A DNA stretch of 64,000 bases from Zantedeschia hybrid cultivar (GCA_030544215.1 JARZZO010000011.1:49287587-49351586), one strand, 5' to 3'. Shown: positions 1-11,199, counted from the stretch's first letter. Program-made: numbers and translations. The notes: generated from the sequence alone by a model not told the origin.

Positions 1-912
1 GTTTAGCGCCAGAAACCTGGTTCCCTGGTTCGAACCGAGGGTTTCTCCCTTAACCCCAAACACCCCGAAAAGCCCCAAAACGGAAAGGGGGAGGAAGAGA
101 AGTTGATCCACACAAACATGCTACGAATCCATGATCACAAACACAACCATTCCCACAAGGAAACCCCCTAAACATGCTCAATCTAGCCCGAACACGTAAT
201 GTTACGCCAAAGAAAACACGAGCAACACATGCAAGGTTCGTCCCCCTACCGGTTCTTGAACTCCTCCAAGCTCCTCGCTGCTGGTACGCCGCACCGCAGA
301 CCGCCGCCGGTACCCTCGAGGACGCCGCCACTCCGCTGGGACGTCGGCCGCCGTCCGGAGAAGGGAACGCCGCGAAGGAGGTGGTGGAGGTAGAGGTGAG
401 AGGTAAGGAGGCTATTGAGTGATTGGAAGAGGAAGAAGTGGAAGGGAGGGGAAGAAGAGAGTCGGAGGGGGCGGAGAGGGCGAAGAGAGAGAGAGTGAAG
501 GCGAGAATGAGGGAAGGAAGGGGAGGCTTGCAGAGTCAATCTGAATCCCGTTAAAACGCGTCGATCGAGGTAGACGCCGTTCAGACGACTGGACAGGCCG
601 TATTGACACGGTCTGGCGCCGTACCCTGACATCGCAGAGGTCACAGTCTGAATCGCGTCGACTAACATGGACGCCGTTCAGACGATGTGACCGGGGCCGT
701 ACTCTCGCGGCCCGAAACCCGCCCACGTGGCGCACACGTGGCACAACAACCTGCAGACCTAAATGGCGTCCACACAACCTAATGCCTTTTGAAAGGCGTC
801 GAGCAGTGCTGACGCCATTCAGCCAGGAATCTCAAGACCCCTACAGGGTCCAAACCAGGGGATCCGACCCGAACCCGACCCGAATACTGAACCCGAAATC
901 TTAGTCCTTACA
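1..912 (-). repeat. G1 3' LTR (partial, left copy)
   Basis: This segment matches 3885-4796 almost base for base, with roughly two dozen differences by eye over about 910 bp. It ends with TCCTTACA immediately before a polypyrimidine run. Read on the minus strand, a CT-rich stretch (about 530-380) looks like an LTR transcript leader. The segment carries four GCGTC/GACGC dyads between 551 and 822. The first roughly 1.4 kb of the LTR lies outside the window. Confidence 0.9.
551..822 (-). repeat. Cluster of four GCGTC/GACGC dyads (G1 left LTR)
   Basis: Imperfect inverted repeats lie at about 551-584, 648-681, 760-790 and 790-822. Each has a left arm like TTRAANNGCGTC, a spacer of about 10 bases and a right arm like GACGCCNTTCAG. 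The last two abut. Function unknown. Confidence 0.75.
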
Positions 913-925
913 TTCTCCCCCCCTT
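913..925 (-). other. G1 polypurine tract
   Basis: The plus strand reads TTCTCCCCCCCTT directly after the LTR end, so the minus strand is AAGGGGGGGAGAA, the plus-strand primer of reverse transcription. The adjacent minus-strand sequence (about 926-945, with GACGAAATTC) resembles the usual end of plant gypsy pol, which suggests that pol was deleted rather than never present. Confidence 0.85.
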
Positions 926-1279
926 AAGAATTTCGTCCTTGAAATTTGTAACCGCTCAACGCTCAACTCGGCTAACCATCACACGCCGACACACACACCA
1001 ATAACAACAACCATTCTCACCAATCACCCACGCAGGGTCCCAACACAACCACGTCAAGCTAACTAAGATTCTCAATTTTGACAAAAGCTGATTGATCAAA
1101 ATATCCACACACTAGCAAGGCACAAATTACAAAGCCGATTTCTCCACCAAACTCAATTACATACAAGTGCCATACGAGTTCACAACCACCACTGAAAAGA
1201 CAAGATAAAAGTGCTCTTCTAGCACAACCTCTCGGAACTCCACAAGGAGACGCGGCTCCAATCACGCCTCGAACACGCA
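926..1279 (-). other. G1 residual 3' region without pol
   Basis: About 350 bp between the gag stop and the polypurine tract. No RT, RNase H or integrase motif is visible in any frame, and the overlapping open frames show no retroelement motif. Most likely this is a remnant left after an internal deletion of pol. Confidence 0.6.
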
Positions 1280-2317
1280 CTAACTGCTCGGCTCCTGACC
1301 TGCCTGGTTCTTCTGGGGACAATTCCTCGCGAGATGTCCCTTCCGACCACAGGCGAAACAGCTACCAGTGATCAAGGGACATAACCGGTTGCCATGAAAC
1401 CTGCTACATCGGGGACAACGATCTGCAGCGCCCCGCCTCGCCTCCTGCTGCCAGCCGACCTCTGTCACCATCTGCTGAACTGAACCATCCTCCTCCTCGT
1501 CATAAGGTACCTCCTGGAACTCGACCTCAAAGGAACTCGGACCACCTGATGAAAAGACTGTCGATCTATCCCTGCTATGCTGCTTTCCCTGTGCTGAATG
1601 TTCCGATTCTCTCGCCGTGTGTTGGAACTGCATCTCCACTGCTGCCGTGCACTGAACCGCTGATGCCAAATCCTTACAACAATGGGCTGCCACAAACTCT
1701 CTCAGATCATGCCGAAGTCCATCCACAAATTTCTCTGTCCTAAGATCCTCACGCTCAGATATGTGCGGAGCAAATCTTCCCAGAGCTACAAATTTCATCT
1801 GGTACTCTAGAACTGACATATCATCCTGCACCAATTCCATAAACTCCCTTTCCTTGGCCCTACGAACGTGCCTCGGAAAGTACTGTCCAGTAAACTCTCT
1901 CACGAAGCCTTCCCAAGGAATCTCTCTCAAAGGCCTATCCGGAAACATCAACCCCTTGATGGTAACCCACCAATCATAAGCATCGCCCTTCAGCAAGTAG
2001 GTTGCCAACAAGGTCTTATCACTCTCCGCACATTCTAGAACATCAAACACCTTCTCCACTTCCTTAATCCACTGAGCTGCCGCATCTAGAACAGGTTGAC
2101 CTGTGAAAGAAGGGGGCTTCAGTTTCAAGAACCGCTCCACTACCATAGATTGGCCACCTCGGGAACTGGACCCCTCACTTCCATCTCCCTATTGATATCT
2201 AGACATAGCCCCAATCATAGCTTCCATAAAACGATCCACATTATGACTTTCAACCCTCGAACCACCACCATCTGCTCTCGCATCCCGAGCCAACGGAGCT
2301 CTCCTCTTCGGCGCCAT
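1280..2317 (-). pseudogene. gag: G1 gypsy Gag polyprotein with one nonsense codon
   Basis: Structural protein forming the virus-like particle. The frame opens at an ATG at 2317 with a basic N-terminus (MAPKRRAPLA), meets a TAG at 2189-2191, then runs open to a stop at 1280. The open part contains the retrotransposon Gag core (AAQWIKEVEKVFDVL near its start, then a YDWW motif) and ends with a CCHC zinc knuckle (CFACGRKGHLARNC), which binds packaged RNA. TAG is one C-to-T change from CAG, so the gene was probably intact until recently. No protease or pol follows it. The start was chosen because it lies about 140 bp inside the primer-binding site and keeps the frame. Confidence 0.85.
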
Positions 2318-2457
2318 CGCTGCCCCACAACACGCAAATCGAACCAAAACACGTCAAAACCTATCAATCTACACCAGGAGCCATCGCCTGTACAGACTCG
2401 CACTTATTGTTGGACTATAATATCTAACCCAGTTTATCACATACTCGACCAGACTGA

Positions 2458-2470
2458 GCTATGATACCAT
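2458..2470 (-). other. G1 primer-binding site (initiator tRNA-Met type)
   Basis: The minus strand reads TGGTATCATAGC one or two bases inside the 5' LTR. This matches the complement of the initiator tRNA-Met 3' end (TGGTATCAGAGC) with one mismatch. It fixes the element orientation and the LTR boundary. Confidence 0.8.
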
Positions 2471-3530
2471 CTGTAACGACCCGCCATCCTATGACCGGAG
2501 ACCCGGTCACTAAATGGATGTCGGCCCATTAACTGCGGGTTCACACCCGGATCTCACACAACACATCTGGAGGAGTAAGTGCTAAACAAGGCTAAATAAG
2601 TAAAGCAGTAAACACAGCACCCAACTCTGATATGAAACGCACGATAAGTAGTGTAGCAAGAACCATTCTAAGCAACCCGAAGAACCCAACACAGAGTCAC
2701 GTCTCACAGCCCAAGTCCACGAAGCGACTGAACCACACTGTCGACCACAGTCAAACGTCGCCTCCCAACACTACCACCACAGCTCACGCCTGTCCACCCC
2801 TACAGTGTTCCGGGGCACTGTAGGGTGAGGCAGTGAGTCAAACTAGGACTAGCTGGAAACAGTGTACCGCCACTGCCAGCTACGTGTGCACACAAGCAGT
2901 CTAGACTACTGTCCTACCGTCCGGATTGCCTCCACGCTGGGCCTCAGTGCTTCAGGAGGGCCCTGGGGACCGGCGAACCCCCGTCAAGCCGAAGCTACAG
3001 GAACTACCCACAACCCAAATCTCCCGGGTTGCGTCAGGCCAAAGGGCTAAGGGTACCACTCGTAACCTTGATCAAAGGTCACATCAGGCCCAGTGGCTAA
3101 AGGGTAAGCCAACTCCAACAGTACCACAACCAGCTCCACAGCAAGAAACGCGCCGGAAGCTGTCACGACAAACAGGGAAACCCCGACCCGCTGAGGCCAA
3201 GCAGCAACCCCTCGGATAGCGCACCAGCTACTCCGGCCCGACGGGCTCAAGGTGGTTCTGCTTTCCTCAGCCTAAGGTGAAACACAACATGTACCCCTTC
3301 TCCCACCGGTACGGCACAATGCCTCACAGACACCATGGCCCTTCTCCCATCGGCCCATGGTGACAGTCAGAAACCACAGTTATTCCGATTCCATATTCGC
3401 ATAAGCACACACATACACAACATGATTCCATTCACACAGGAGTCCTCAGTCTCAGTGTACAACGTAAAGCATGCATTCGAAATCGTCCCACAGTGAAACA
3501 CATAATAAAATCAGGATTATGCAGTTCTGT

Positions 3531-3891
3531 CTTGAATCGCGTCGACCGAGGTCGACGCCATTCAAGACCCTAAGACAGGTTCATTTAACAGTCAGATTAT
3601 TCCTTGAAACGCGTCGTTACAGGGAGTCGCCTATCTAAAACGCGTCCAGGTCCACAGACGCCATTCATACTGAAATTCCGGATTTACAGACCCTCACTCG
3701 GGGTGATTTCTTGCTTAAATGGCGTCATGGTGTCCCGACGCCCTTCTGAAAGGCGTCGTCCATTCATGACGTCATTTAGCGCCAGAACCCCTATCTTGCG
3801 AAATCTCGAACAGGGAGGTTTCTGCCCTAAAAGGCGTCGTACTACCCTGATGCCCTTCTGAAAGGCGTCGACCAGGCACAACGCCGTTTAG
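3531..3891 (-). repeat. Dense cluster of seven GCGTC/GACGC dyads (G1 right LTR, upstream part)
   Basis: Dyads lie at about 3531-3566, 3603-3634, 3635-3668, 3714-3747, 3746-3779, 3827-3859 and 3858-3891. Several pairs share one junction arm (TTCTGAAAGGCGTC), so they look like tandem units. Confidence 0.75.
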
Positions 3892-4435
3892 CGCCAGAAA
3901 CCTGGTTCCCTGGTTCGAACCGAGGGTTTCTCCCTTAACCCCAAACACCCCGAAAAGCCCCAAAACGGAAAGGGGGAGGAAGAGAAGTTGATCCACACAA
4001 ACATGCTACGAATCCACGATCACAAGCACAGTCATTCCCACAAGGAAACCCCCTAAACATGCTCAATCTAGCCCGAACACATCATGTTACGCCAAAGAAA
4101 ACACGAGCAACACATGCAAGGTTCGTCCCCCTACCGGTTCTTGAACTCCTCCAAGCTCCTCGCCGCCGGTACGCCGCACCGCAGACCGCCGCCGGTACCC
4201 TCGAGGACGCCGCCACTCCGCCGGGACGTCGACCGCCGTCCGGAGAAGGGAACGCCGTGAAGGAGGTGGTGGAGGTAGAGGGGAGAGGTAAGGAGGCTAT
4301 GGAGTGATTGGAAGAGGAAGAAGAGGAAGGGAGGGGAAGAAGAGAGTCGGAGGGGGCGGAGAGGGCGAAGAGAGAGAGAGTGAAGGCGAGAATGAGGGAA
4401 GGAAGGGGAGGCTCGTAGGGTCAATCTGAATCCCG

Positions 4436-4707
4436 TTAAAACACGTCGATCGAGGTAGACGCCGTTCAGATGACTGGACAGGCCGTACTGACACGGTCTG
4501 GCGCCGTACCCTGACTTCGCAGAGGTTACAGTCTGAATCGCGTCGACTAACATGGACGCCGTTCAGACGATGTGACCGGGGCCGTACTCTCGTGGCCCGA
4601 AACCCGCCCACGTGGCGCACACGTGGCACAACAACCTGCAGACCTAAATGGCGTCCACACAACCTAACACCTTTTGAAAGGCGTCGAGCAGTGCTGACGC
4701 CATTCAG
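4436..4707 (-). repeat. Cluster of four GCGTC/GACGC dyads (G1 right LTR, end)
   Basis: Copies at about 4436-4469, 4533-4566, 4644-4675 and 4674-4707, the counterparts of 551-822 in the other LTR. One arm has decayed from GCGTC to ACGTC between the two LTRs. Confidence 0.7.
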
Positions 4708-4796
4708 CCAGGAATCTCAAGACCCCTACAGGGTCCAAACAGGGGATCCGACCCGAACCCGACCCGAATACTGAACCCGAAATCTTAGTCCTTACA

Positions 4797-7725
4797 CATC
4801 TCCTCCATAGACCAGAAACATATCCTTAGTTCTTCTTAAGTATTTAAGGATACATTTCACTACATTCCAGTACTCTTCGCCTAGATCAGCCTGAAATTTG
4901 CTCGCAACACTTAGAGCATATGTAACATCAGGCCGTGTACATAGTATGGCATACATGATAGATCCTATGGCAGAGGCATAGGATACTCTATCTATGAATG
5001 TCCTCTCATCAGGAGTCTTAGGAGACTGCTCTTTTAAGAGATTAATTCCATGTCTCATCGGTATGAGACCTCTCTTGAAATTTTCTATGCCAAACCTTTT
5101 GACTATACTATCTATGTACAAGGATTAGGTCATTCCAAACATCGTCTTTGATCTATCTCTATAGATCCGTATTCCCAATACGTAGGACGCTTCTTTCAAA
5201 GTCTTCATAGAGAAGTTTTTTGACAGCCAGATCTTTACCGATGACATCATAGCTACATCATTCCCAATTAGTAGTATGTTGTCTAAGTAAAGAACTAAGA
5301 AGATGACTGCTCTCCCATTGGTCTTTTTGTATACACAAGGCTCATATTCATTCTTAATGAAGTCATAAGACTTGACAGCCTCGTCAAATCTTATGTTCCA
5401 GCTCCGAGAAGCTTGCTTCAGTCCATAAATGGACCTTTGAAGCTTACACACTCTATCTGAAAAGTCTTTGGATGTGAAACCTCCTGGTTGCATCATATAC
5501 ACCTCTTCCTCAAAGTTACCGTTGAGGAAGGTAATCTTCACATCCATCTGCCAGATCTCGTAATTGTAGTGTGCAGCTATGGCGAGTAGAACTCTAATCG
5601 ACTTTATCATGACAACTGGTGAGAAAGTCTCGTCATAGTCAATTCCTTGCCTTTGACGATATCCCTTTGCCACCAATCTTGTCTTATAAGCGTCGATCCG
5701 TCCATCAGCACTGATCTTTCTCTTAAAGATCCACTTGCATCCGATGGGTACAATACCCTCGGACAAGTCCTCCAAGTTTCAAACTTGGTTGGTGTACATG
5801 GACTGGATTTTTAAGCTCATGGCTTCTCACCATTTCCAGGCTTCTGGGCCTTCTATGGCCTCCTGGTAGGTTTTAGGATCATCATCCTCATTATATTCTA
5901 CCTTAGACTCTCCTTCAACGATATGTCCCACATATTGTTCGGATAGTCTAGGTGCTCTACCAGATTTACGAGGCTCATCTGTGTATACCTGAACAGATTT
6001 AGGAACTGATATCTCATTCGATAATATTACAGCTATTTAGGAATCTGGAACCTCTTCCAGTACTATTTTACTCCCACTGTCCTCCTGAAGAAAATATTCA
6101 TCTTCCAAGAAGACAACTTTCCTGGCGACAAACACCTTTTGTTCACCAGGATAGTAAAAGTAGTATCTAAAGGTTTTCTTTGGATATCCCACAAGCCTGC
6201 AATTATCAGTTCGTGATTCCAGCTTGTTTGGATCATGCCTTTTACATGAGCAGGACAACCCCAGACTTTAACATGTTTAAATTCTGGTTTCCTGCCTTTC
6301 CATATCTCATATAGAGTAGAGGCCACATACTTGCTGGGTACTCTGTTCAGTAGGTATGTTGCTGACTCTAGAGCATACCCCCAGAGGGACACTGATAATC
6401 CCGAAAAGCTCATCATGGAGTGCACCATGTCTAACAAGGTGCGATTCCTCCTTTCAGATACATCATTCATCTGTAGTGTATATGGAGGGGTCACTTGAGA
6501 AAGGATATTATTATCCTTTAAGAATTGTGTGAAATTAGTACTCAAATACTGTTCTCCTCGATCTGATCGAAGAGCTTTAATACTCTTTCCTGACTACTTT
6601 TCTACCTCGTTCTTGAACTCCTTGAACTTCTCAAATACTTCCGACTTGTACTTCATTAAGTACACATAGCCAAATCTTGAGAAAGTCGTCGGTAAACGTG
6701 ATGAAGTATGAGAAGCCACATTTGGCTTGGGTGGATATGGGACCATATATATCTGAATGTATTAGTTCCAAAATATCTTTGGCACGTTCTCCATGTCCAG
6801 TAAATGGAGATTTTACCATCTTTCCCATAAGGCAGGACTCACATGTCGTAAACGATTCATAATCGAATGCATTCAAATATCCATGTTTGTGCAACTTTTG
6901 CAACCAGCTTTCACCAATATGTCCAAGTCTACAATGCCACATGTAGGCTTGATTCACACAATTCTTGCTCTTCTTAAGAGCATTATCAATATGAAAATTG
7001 TAATAAAAAACATCTAAGAGATATAGACCGTTGACTAAAGATGCCGAAGCTATTGATTTATTACCATAATAAATCGAACAACTTCTATTCTCAATAGACA
7101 ACCTATATTCAATCTTATCCAAACAAGATATTGATATGATGTTCTTTATTATGCTAGGAACACAATAACAATATTCTATTGATAAGACGTCTCCCGATGG
7201 AAGCCTGAAGTTTGTTGTCTTAACAGCAACTGCCGCAACTTTTGCGCCATTTCCTAGTCTCAATTCCACCTCACCTTTTCTCAGCTTGCGCTTGCTTGTC
7301 AGCATATGCGCATCATGACATATATGAGAAGCACATCGGGTATCTAATACCCAAGATGTGGAATCTCTAAATGACAAGTTGATGTCTATCATATAGATAT
7401 CTGAAGCTTCTGATAACTTTACCTTTCCATGAGCTTTATCGTTGAGGAACTCCTTGTAGTTCCTCTTCCAATGACCCTGCTACTTACAGTAGAAGCAGTC
7501 ATCCTTTACTACTCCTTTGCCTTTGTCCTTCGATCTTTTATCGTATGTGATCATCTCTGCCTTAAGGGCATCCAATGCCGATTCAGCAAGAGGATCAGCT
7601 CCAAGGACGTAGGCAATGTGCTCAGATCTAAAGACACTTTTCAGGTTTCTGAGCTCATCCGAATAGTTCAGGCTAGTCAAAAGTTTAGCATCAAATATGC
7701 CACAGAGTGGGTTATTAGACGACAT
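4797..7725 (-). pseudogene. C1 copia Gag-Pol, many stops, large gag deletion, RNase H missing
   Basis: Read from 7725 leftwards: a short gag start (MSSNNPLCG) jumps from residue about 60 straight to a basic linker and a zinc knuckle start (CFYC). The capsid core, about 165 residues present in C2 and C4, is absent. Next come an aspartic protease (WVLDTRC, Gly of DTG replaced by Arg; 7392-6631), gag-pre-integrase (MWHCRLGHIGE), an integrase core (6545-6063), RT (5775-5125; PIGCKWIFKRK, and YLDN in place of YVDD) and the end of RT (5121-4797). Stops and frameshifts separate these segments. The coding region stops at YGGD against G1. It is not functional. Confidence 0.85.
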
Positions 7726-7899
7726 AATTTCCTACAGGAGATAAAATCTATTTTAGCAGATGTTTAGTTATTAAATATAAAACAAAATATAGTCTTTTAT
7801 TCAAGTTTTAACTCCCACTAATTTTCGACGGACTGTAAAACCCTCAGCTATACAGAATGGGAGACGCCGACAGTCTCTTAGTGGGGATTAGAATTTTAA

Positions 7900-8330
7900 T
7901 GACTTGCAGTACAACTTTGTGGATAGCGCAAGAAAGCTGTAAACCAATCAAAGAGTACTCATCTCATGGGACTTGCAACTCCTTGCAATATCCGATCATA
8001 TCTTTAGTCTCCAGAGATTTAATGGCCTTGTGGATAACACAACAATCAAAGAGCACTCATCTCATGGGACTTGCAACTCCTTGCAATATCCGATCATATC
8101 TTTAGTCTCCAGAGATTTAATAGCCTTGTGGATAGCACAACAAGTCACTAATTCTGGTCTAAGCGAACCATCGTTATGAGACGAGCATAGATTTGCATGC
8201 AGTCCTTGTGGATAGTACAAAAAAGTTACATGGTTCCTCTACCCTGATCAAATAGACATCTAATGTCATAGCCATAGTTTCTCCTCACAATTAAACAGGC
8301 CTTGTGGTAGCACAACAAACCTGCCTAAAG
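7900..8330 (-). other. C1 series of conserved-loop hairpins (type B)
   Basis: Minus-strand loops close to TGTTGTGCTATCCACAAGG recur at about 7911-7940, 8020-8050, 8118-8146, 8196-8236 and 8290-8330. The two right-hand copies still have pairing arms (CATGTA/TGCATG and CAGG/CCTG); the others have partly decayed. Confidence 0.6.
7945..8140. repeat. 98-bp tandem duplication in C1 leader
   Basis: The segment starting CAATCAAAGAG at 7945 is repeated from 8043 with very few changes (both contain CTCATCTCATGGGACTTGCA). The duplication added one type-B hairpin relative to C3. Confidence 0.85.
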
Positions 8331-8811
8331 TAATTCAAATCCTATGACTATAATGATGATGGACCATACGGTAAGTTCTTAACTACTCATGTTACGGCTT
8401 AGAGTTTAGACGAGGGTATTTAGATAACTTTTATCTTGGTCTCTCCTAAGTGATAATATATAAATATGTCGTATATATTTAATAAATACTATACCTATTT
8501 TGATTTATAATCAAAATTAAAACAATGCATCTCATACGTGTCAAGTGTGGTCATGGATAACACAGTGGGTTTGACTGGAGCCAACAGTCAAACACACACA
8601 CAATCTAACATAACATTTATATTAGACTACTCTGCAAACACAGGCAAAGGATCTCTATCACATCGCCTTCCTGGTTGCATCTGTGGATCGTCCTCGCTCC
8701 TTCCTCAATTGCGTCGATCATATTACAATAAATTCATAATTTACATGTAAATAGAAGAAGGCCTTATGGTGAGTACAAGAGAAAGGGATGTAGAAGTACA
8801 TAGCAATATGA

Positions 8812-8831
8812 GAGAGAGAGAGAGAGAGAGG
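8812..8831. repeat. (AG)n microsatellite
   Basis: Ten perfect AG units in the C1 leader, next to a stretch resembling other copia leaders near 14080 and 29050 (CTCTCTCTC there). Confidence 0.85.
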
Positions 8832-8999
8832 TGTGCAGACCTCTATTTATTAACAATTTAATAACTATCTATCATTCATCCACGATCCACACACGCATCG
8901 TTCATCACATGAATAATTAAAAATGCATATCTATGACTACGGTGTGTTTTATACATTCCACACATGATTCAGCGCAGCACATGGCAAAATAAAAGAGTT

Positions 9000-9860
9000 T
9001 CAAAATAAATAATTTTTTGGCTTTAAAAAAATTAGGATCCAATCAAAATTGGCTTTTGAATTTTGAAAACTCTTTTAATTAGCTTAACATGCAATTAAAT
9101 CATATTTAAAAGCATTTAAAACACACATCACATATGCACACACTCCAAATTAATAATTCCATATTATTCCATGCAATTAGAACATTTCTAATAATTAAAA
9201 CAATCTAACATTTAGATTAAACAATATTAATAATCTAACAATTAGACTATTAATAACTAAGTACTAATCTAACTCTAAGATTAGTCCATAGAAGTTAATT
9301 ATTAAATTTAACATTTAAATTATTAATTAACTCTAATTAATTATTAATTACTAATCTAACTCTTAGATTAGTTAATTTAAAATTAATCATTAACTTAACA
9401 CTTAAATTAACAATTAATTCTAATTTACTAAGAGGTGTTAATCTAACTCTTAGATTAAATAATTAATGTTAATCATTAATTTAAATCTTAAAATAATAAT
9501 TAACACTAATTAATTAATGATTACTAATTTAACATTTAAATTAGTCAATTAGTTAATTATTAATTAACACTTAAATTAATAATTAACTTTAATTAATTAA
9601 CAATTAGAAGAATTAATAATTAATAATATAACATTTAAACCATTAATTATTAATCACTAATCTAACTCTTAGATTAGTTAAATAAAGATTAATTATTAAT
9701 TTATCATTTAACTAATAATTAACTTTAATTATTAATCACTAATTATTTATTAAATAATGATTTAAAATCATTAATGCCCAATTAAACTAAAATTGAATAA
9801 TAATTTTAACTTTCAAAATATTTTTGAATTTTAAAATTTAAATGCAATTTTAATTATTAA
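9000..9860 (-). repeat. AT-rich hairpin array in C1 leader
   Basis: Composed mainly of short inverted repeats with 3-nt loops, such as CTAATCTAA-CTC-TTAGATTAG and ACTAATTTAA-CAT-TTAAATTAGT, many copies in a row. C3 has an equivalent block at about 28000-28720. Confidence 0.65.
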
Positions 9861-9939
9861 TCGGGCTTGGGAATTTAGGGGTTAAATAGGAACTTAAAGG
9901 GAAAGGAGGTTTTTTTAAAGAAATGGGCCCAGCCCATTA

Positions 9940-10230
9940 GACCCGAGCCCTGGCTCGGACCTCTTGAGCCAGGGCTCGAGCCAGGTACCCAATAGTTGGG
10001 CGCCTGGGTTCGGCTTGGCCCAGCAAGGACCCGGCCGGTCGAACCGGTCAGGCCCGCCCCCCCCCCTCCCTTTCTTCCCCGAAACACACCCCCATCTGAA
10101 AACCCTAACCCTTCTTTGTTTGCAGGTGTGTGACGGCTGTGGGGGGGTTGAGGCAAGGGCCCAACGGCGGCGCCCCTCCGGCGGCCGGCCCGACGGTGCC
10201 GTTTGGTCCTGCCGGCGCCGGTGGGCTTGC
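9940..10230 (-). other. GC-rich inverted-repeat block in C1 leader
   Basis: A sharp switch from AT-rich to GC-rich sequence. It contains nested GAGCCCTGGCTC and GAGCCAGGGCTC segments able to pair with one another. Equivalent blocks sit at the same leader position in C2, C3 and C4. Confidence 0.6.
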
Positions 10231-10658
10231 CGGAGAAGCCCTAAAGCACCAAGGCCAACCCCATTTTCCCTTCATTAAAATCTGGTTTTTCCTAAACTGA
10301 AAAAGAGGATGAACAACCCCTTAATTCAGCCCTTCCAATGGACTCTCTGGTGCTGGCTACCAGTCCCATTGATGACCGGTATGGTCACTGGTCGTACCAA
10401 GACCTTCGCCCACCTTCCCATCACATGGAGACGTTGGATTGAAGCCGCAAAAACCCCGTCGTTCTTCGTCTCACGAAGAACATGAAAACTCCCAAAATAA
10501 ATTTCAAATTTTACAGAATAAAAATAATTAAAATTATTCTTATGATCTGTGTTCATCACATGAACACGGATCCAGCAAAAAAATCGAACTTAACACATGG
10601 AATAAAATCATGGAAAATTAATTCGGAGATCGAAACGGGGCGAGAAATAGTGGAACTT

Positions 10659-10671
10659 GGCTCTGATACCA
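10659..10671 (-). other. C1 primer-binding site (initiator tRNA-Met)
   Basis: The minus strand reads TGGTATCAGAGCC, a perfect match to the usual initiator tRNA-Met site, one base from the LTR end at 10673. Confidence 0.9.
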
Positions 10672-10672
10672 C

Positions 10673-11199
10673 TGTTCGTTATCCTCGTTTCTCCGGATCG
10701 CAAAACGCAGCGGAAAATAAAATAGAAACTAGCGATCTGTTCCCGTTTCGAATAACTAAAACCGATAATCGGATTATCGATTCTTACTGTGCACGGATTC
10801 GAATCTGCGGCCGATCGATTTCGTCGGTGTGACACCGCAAGCCGCACAAGCGCCTGGCCTCTAGCAGAGTCCACGCGATCCTCCTCACGGTGAAAATCCT
10901 CACGTTCCTCGCTCGTCGCAGCCCACGAACCCTTCGCTGTTCGCCGCAACAACTGCCGCAACGTGCGGTCGATTTCCTGTCAGACGGGAGTCGGAGAAGC
11001 GGCGAAGTAGACCCGGAGAACAGATCCGGCCTGGAGCGCCAAAGAGAGACAAGAAGAGAGGAGGGGGTGACTAGGGTTTTGCAGCAACCTAGCCTACTCA
11101 GCCCGTTCACTACATTTTATATTAACTGCGCGATTTTTCATAAAAACCCCCAATTTATATAAAACTCCGATCACGTTGGGTCCCAAGCAACACCGCGTA
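10673..11199 (-). repeat. C1 5' LTR, first part (interrupted by C2)
   Basis: Starts TGTTCGTTATCC next to the primer-binding site and is similar, in reverse complement, to the C3 LTR ends (about 27267 and 44320). A TTTTATA at 11115-11121 is the minus-strand TATA box. The segment stops at GCGTA, which is one copy of the C2 TSD. Confidence 0.85.

Larger units (their letters stand above)
1..4796 (-). mobile_element. G1: gag-only Ty3/gypsy LTR retrotransposon (left end outside window)
   Basis: Two near-identical direct repeats (1-912 and 3885-4796) are the ends of a long LTR. The right copy starts TGTAACGACC and ends TCCTTACA, giving inverted TGTAA/TTACA termini. Between them are a gag gene on the minus strand, a primer-binding site next to the right LTR and a polypurine tract next to the left LTR, so the element reads right to left. 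The internal region is only about 1.56 kb (913-2471) and holds no recognisable protease, RT or integrase. It is inserted in the RT/RNase H region of copia element C1. The left LTR runs off the window, so the TSD cannot be checked (right flank CATCT). Confidence 0.9.
2472..4796 (-). repeat. G1 5' LTR, complete, 2325 bp
   Basis: Runs from TGTAACGACC beside the primer-binding site to TCCTTACA. Its last 912 bp repeat the left LTR. It carries ten or more GCGTC/GACGC dyads in two clusters. On the minus strand a CT-rich leader (about 4400-4300) precedes a short GC-rich open stretch, typical of an LTR R/U5 region. Part of the LTR (about 3040-3300) is recognisably similar to the G2 LTR near 23030-23300, so G1 and G2 belong to one wider family. 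Confidence 0.9.
7726..10658 (-). other. C1 long non-coding leader with hairpin arrays
   Basis: About 2.9 kb between the primer-binding site and gag, with no coding potential. From right to left: paired 3-nt-loop hairpins near 10465-10565, a GC-rich inverted-repeat block (about 9940-10230), an AT-rich block of TTAGATTA/TAATCTAA hairpins (about 9000-9860), an (AG)n run (8812-8831), a conserved GTTTGACT-GTTGGCTCC type hairpin (about 8565-8600), and a series of TTGTGGATAGCACAACA hairpins (7900-8330). The same order is seen in C3. Confidence 0.7.

Noticed and set aside
174..422. Plus-strand open frame in the G1 LTR, with a counterpart at 4059-4307 and a weak one at 23786-24142
   Set aside because: It is antisense to the LTR leader. 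Similarity between copies is explained by LTR homology, and I see no motif or splice pattern.
246..668. Open frame of 140 codons on the minus strand, also present at 4131-4553
   Set aside because: The two frames are simply the two LTR copies of G1. The translation is Ser/Leu/Arg-rich from a CT-rich leader and shows no domain.
3531..3891. CRISPR-like array of short repeats
   Set aside because: The units are dyads with variable spacing, no constant spacer length and no cas genes. They sit in retrotransposon LTRs of a plant genome.
7862..7890. GACGCCGACAGTC in copia leaders as another copy of the gypsy dyad
   Set aside because: It forms its own GGAGAC/GTCTCC stem conserved in copia elements, with no TTRAA/TTYAA flanks and a much shorter spacer.
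9940..10260. CpG island or host gene promoter
   Set aside because: The same block recurs at the same leader position in four copia elements, so it belongs to the elements.
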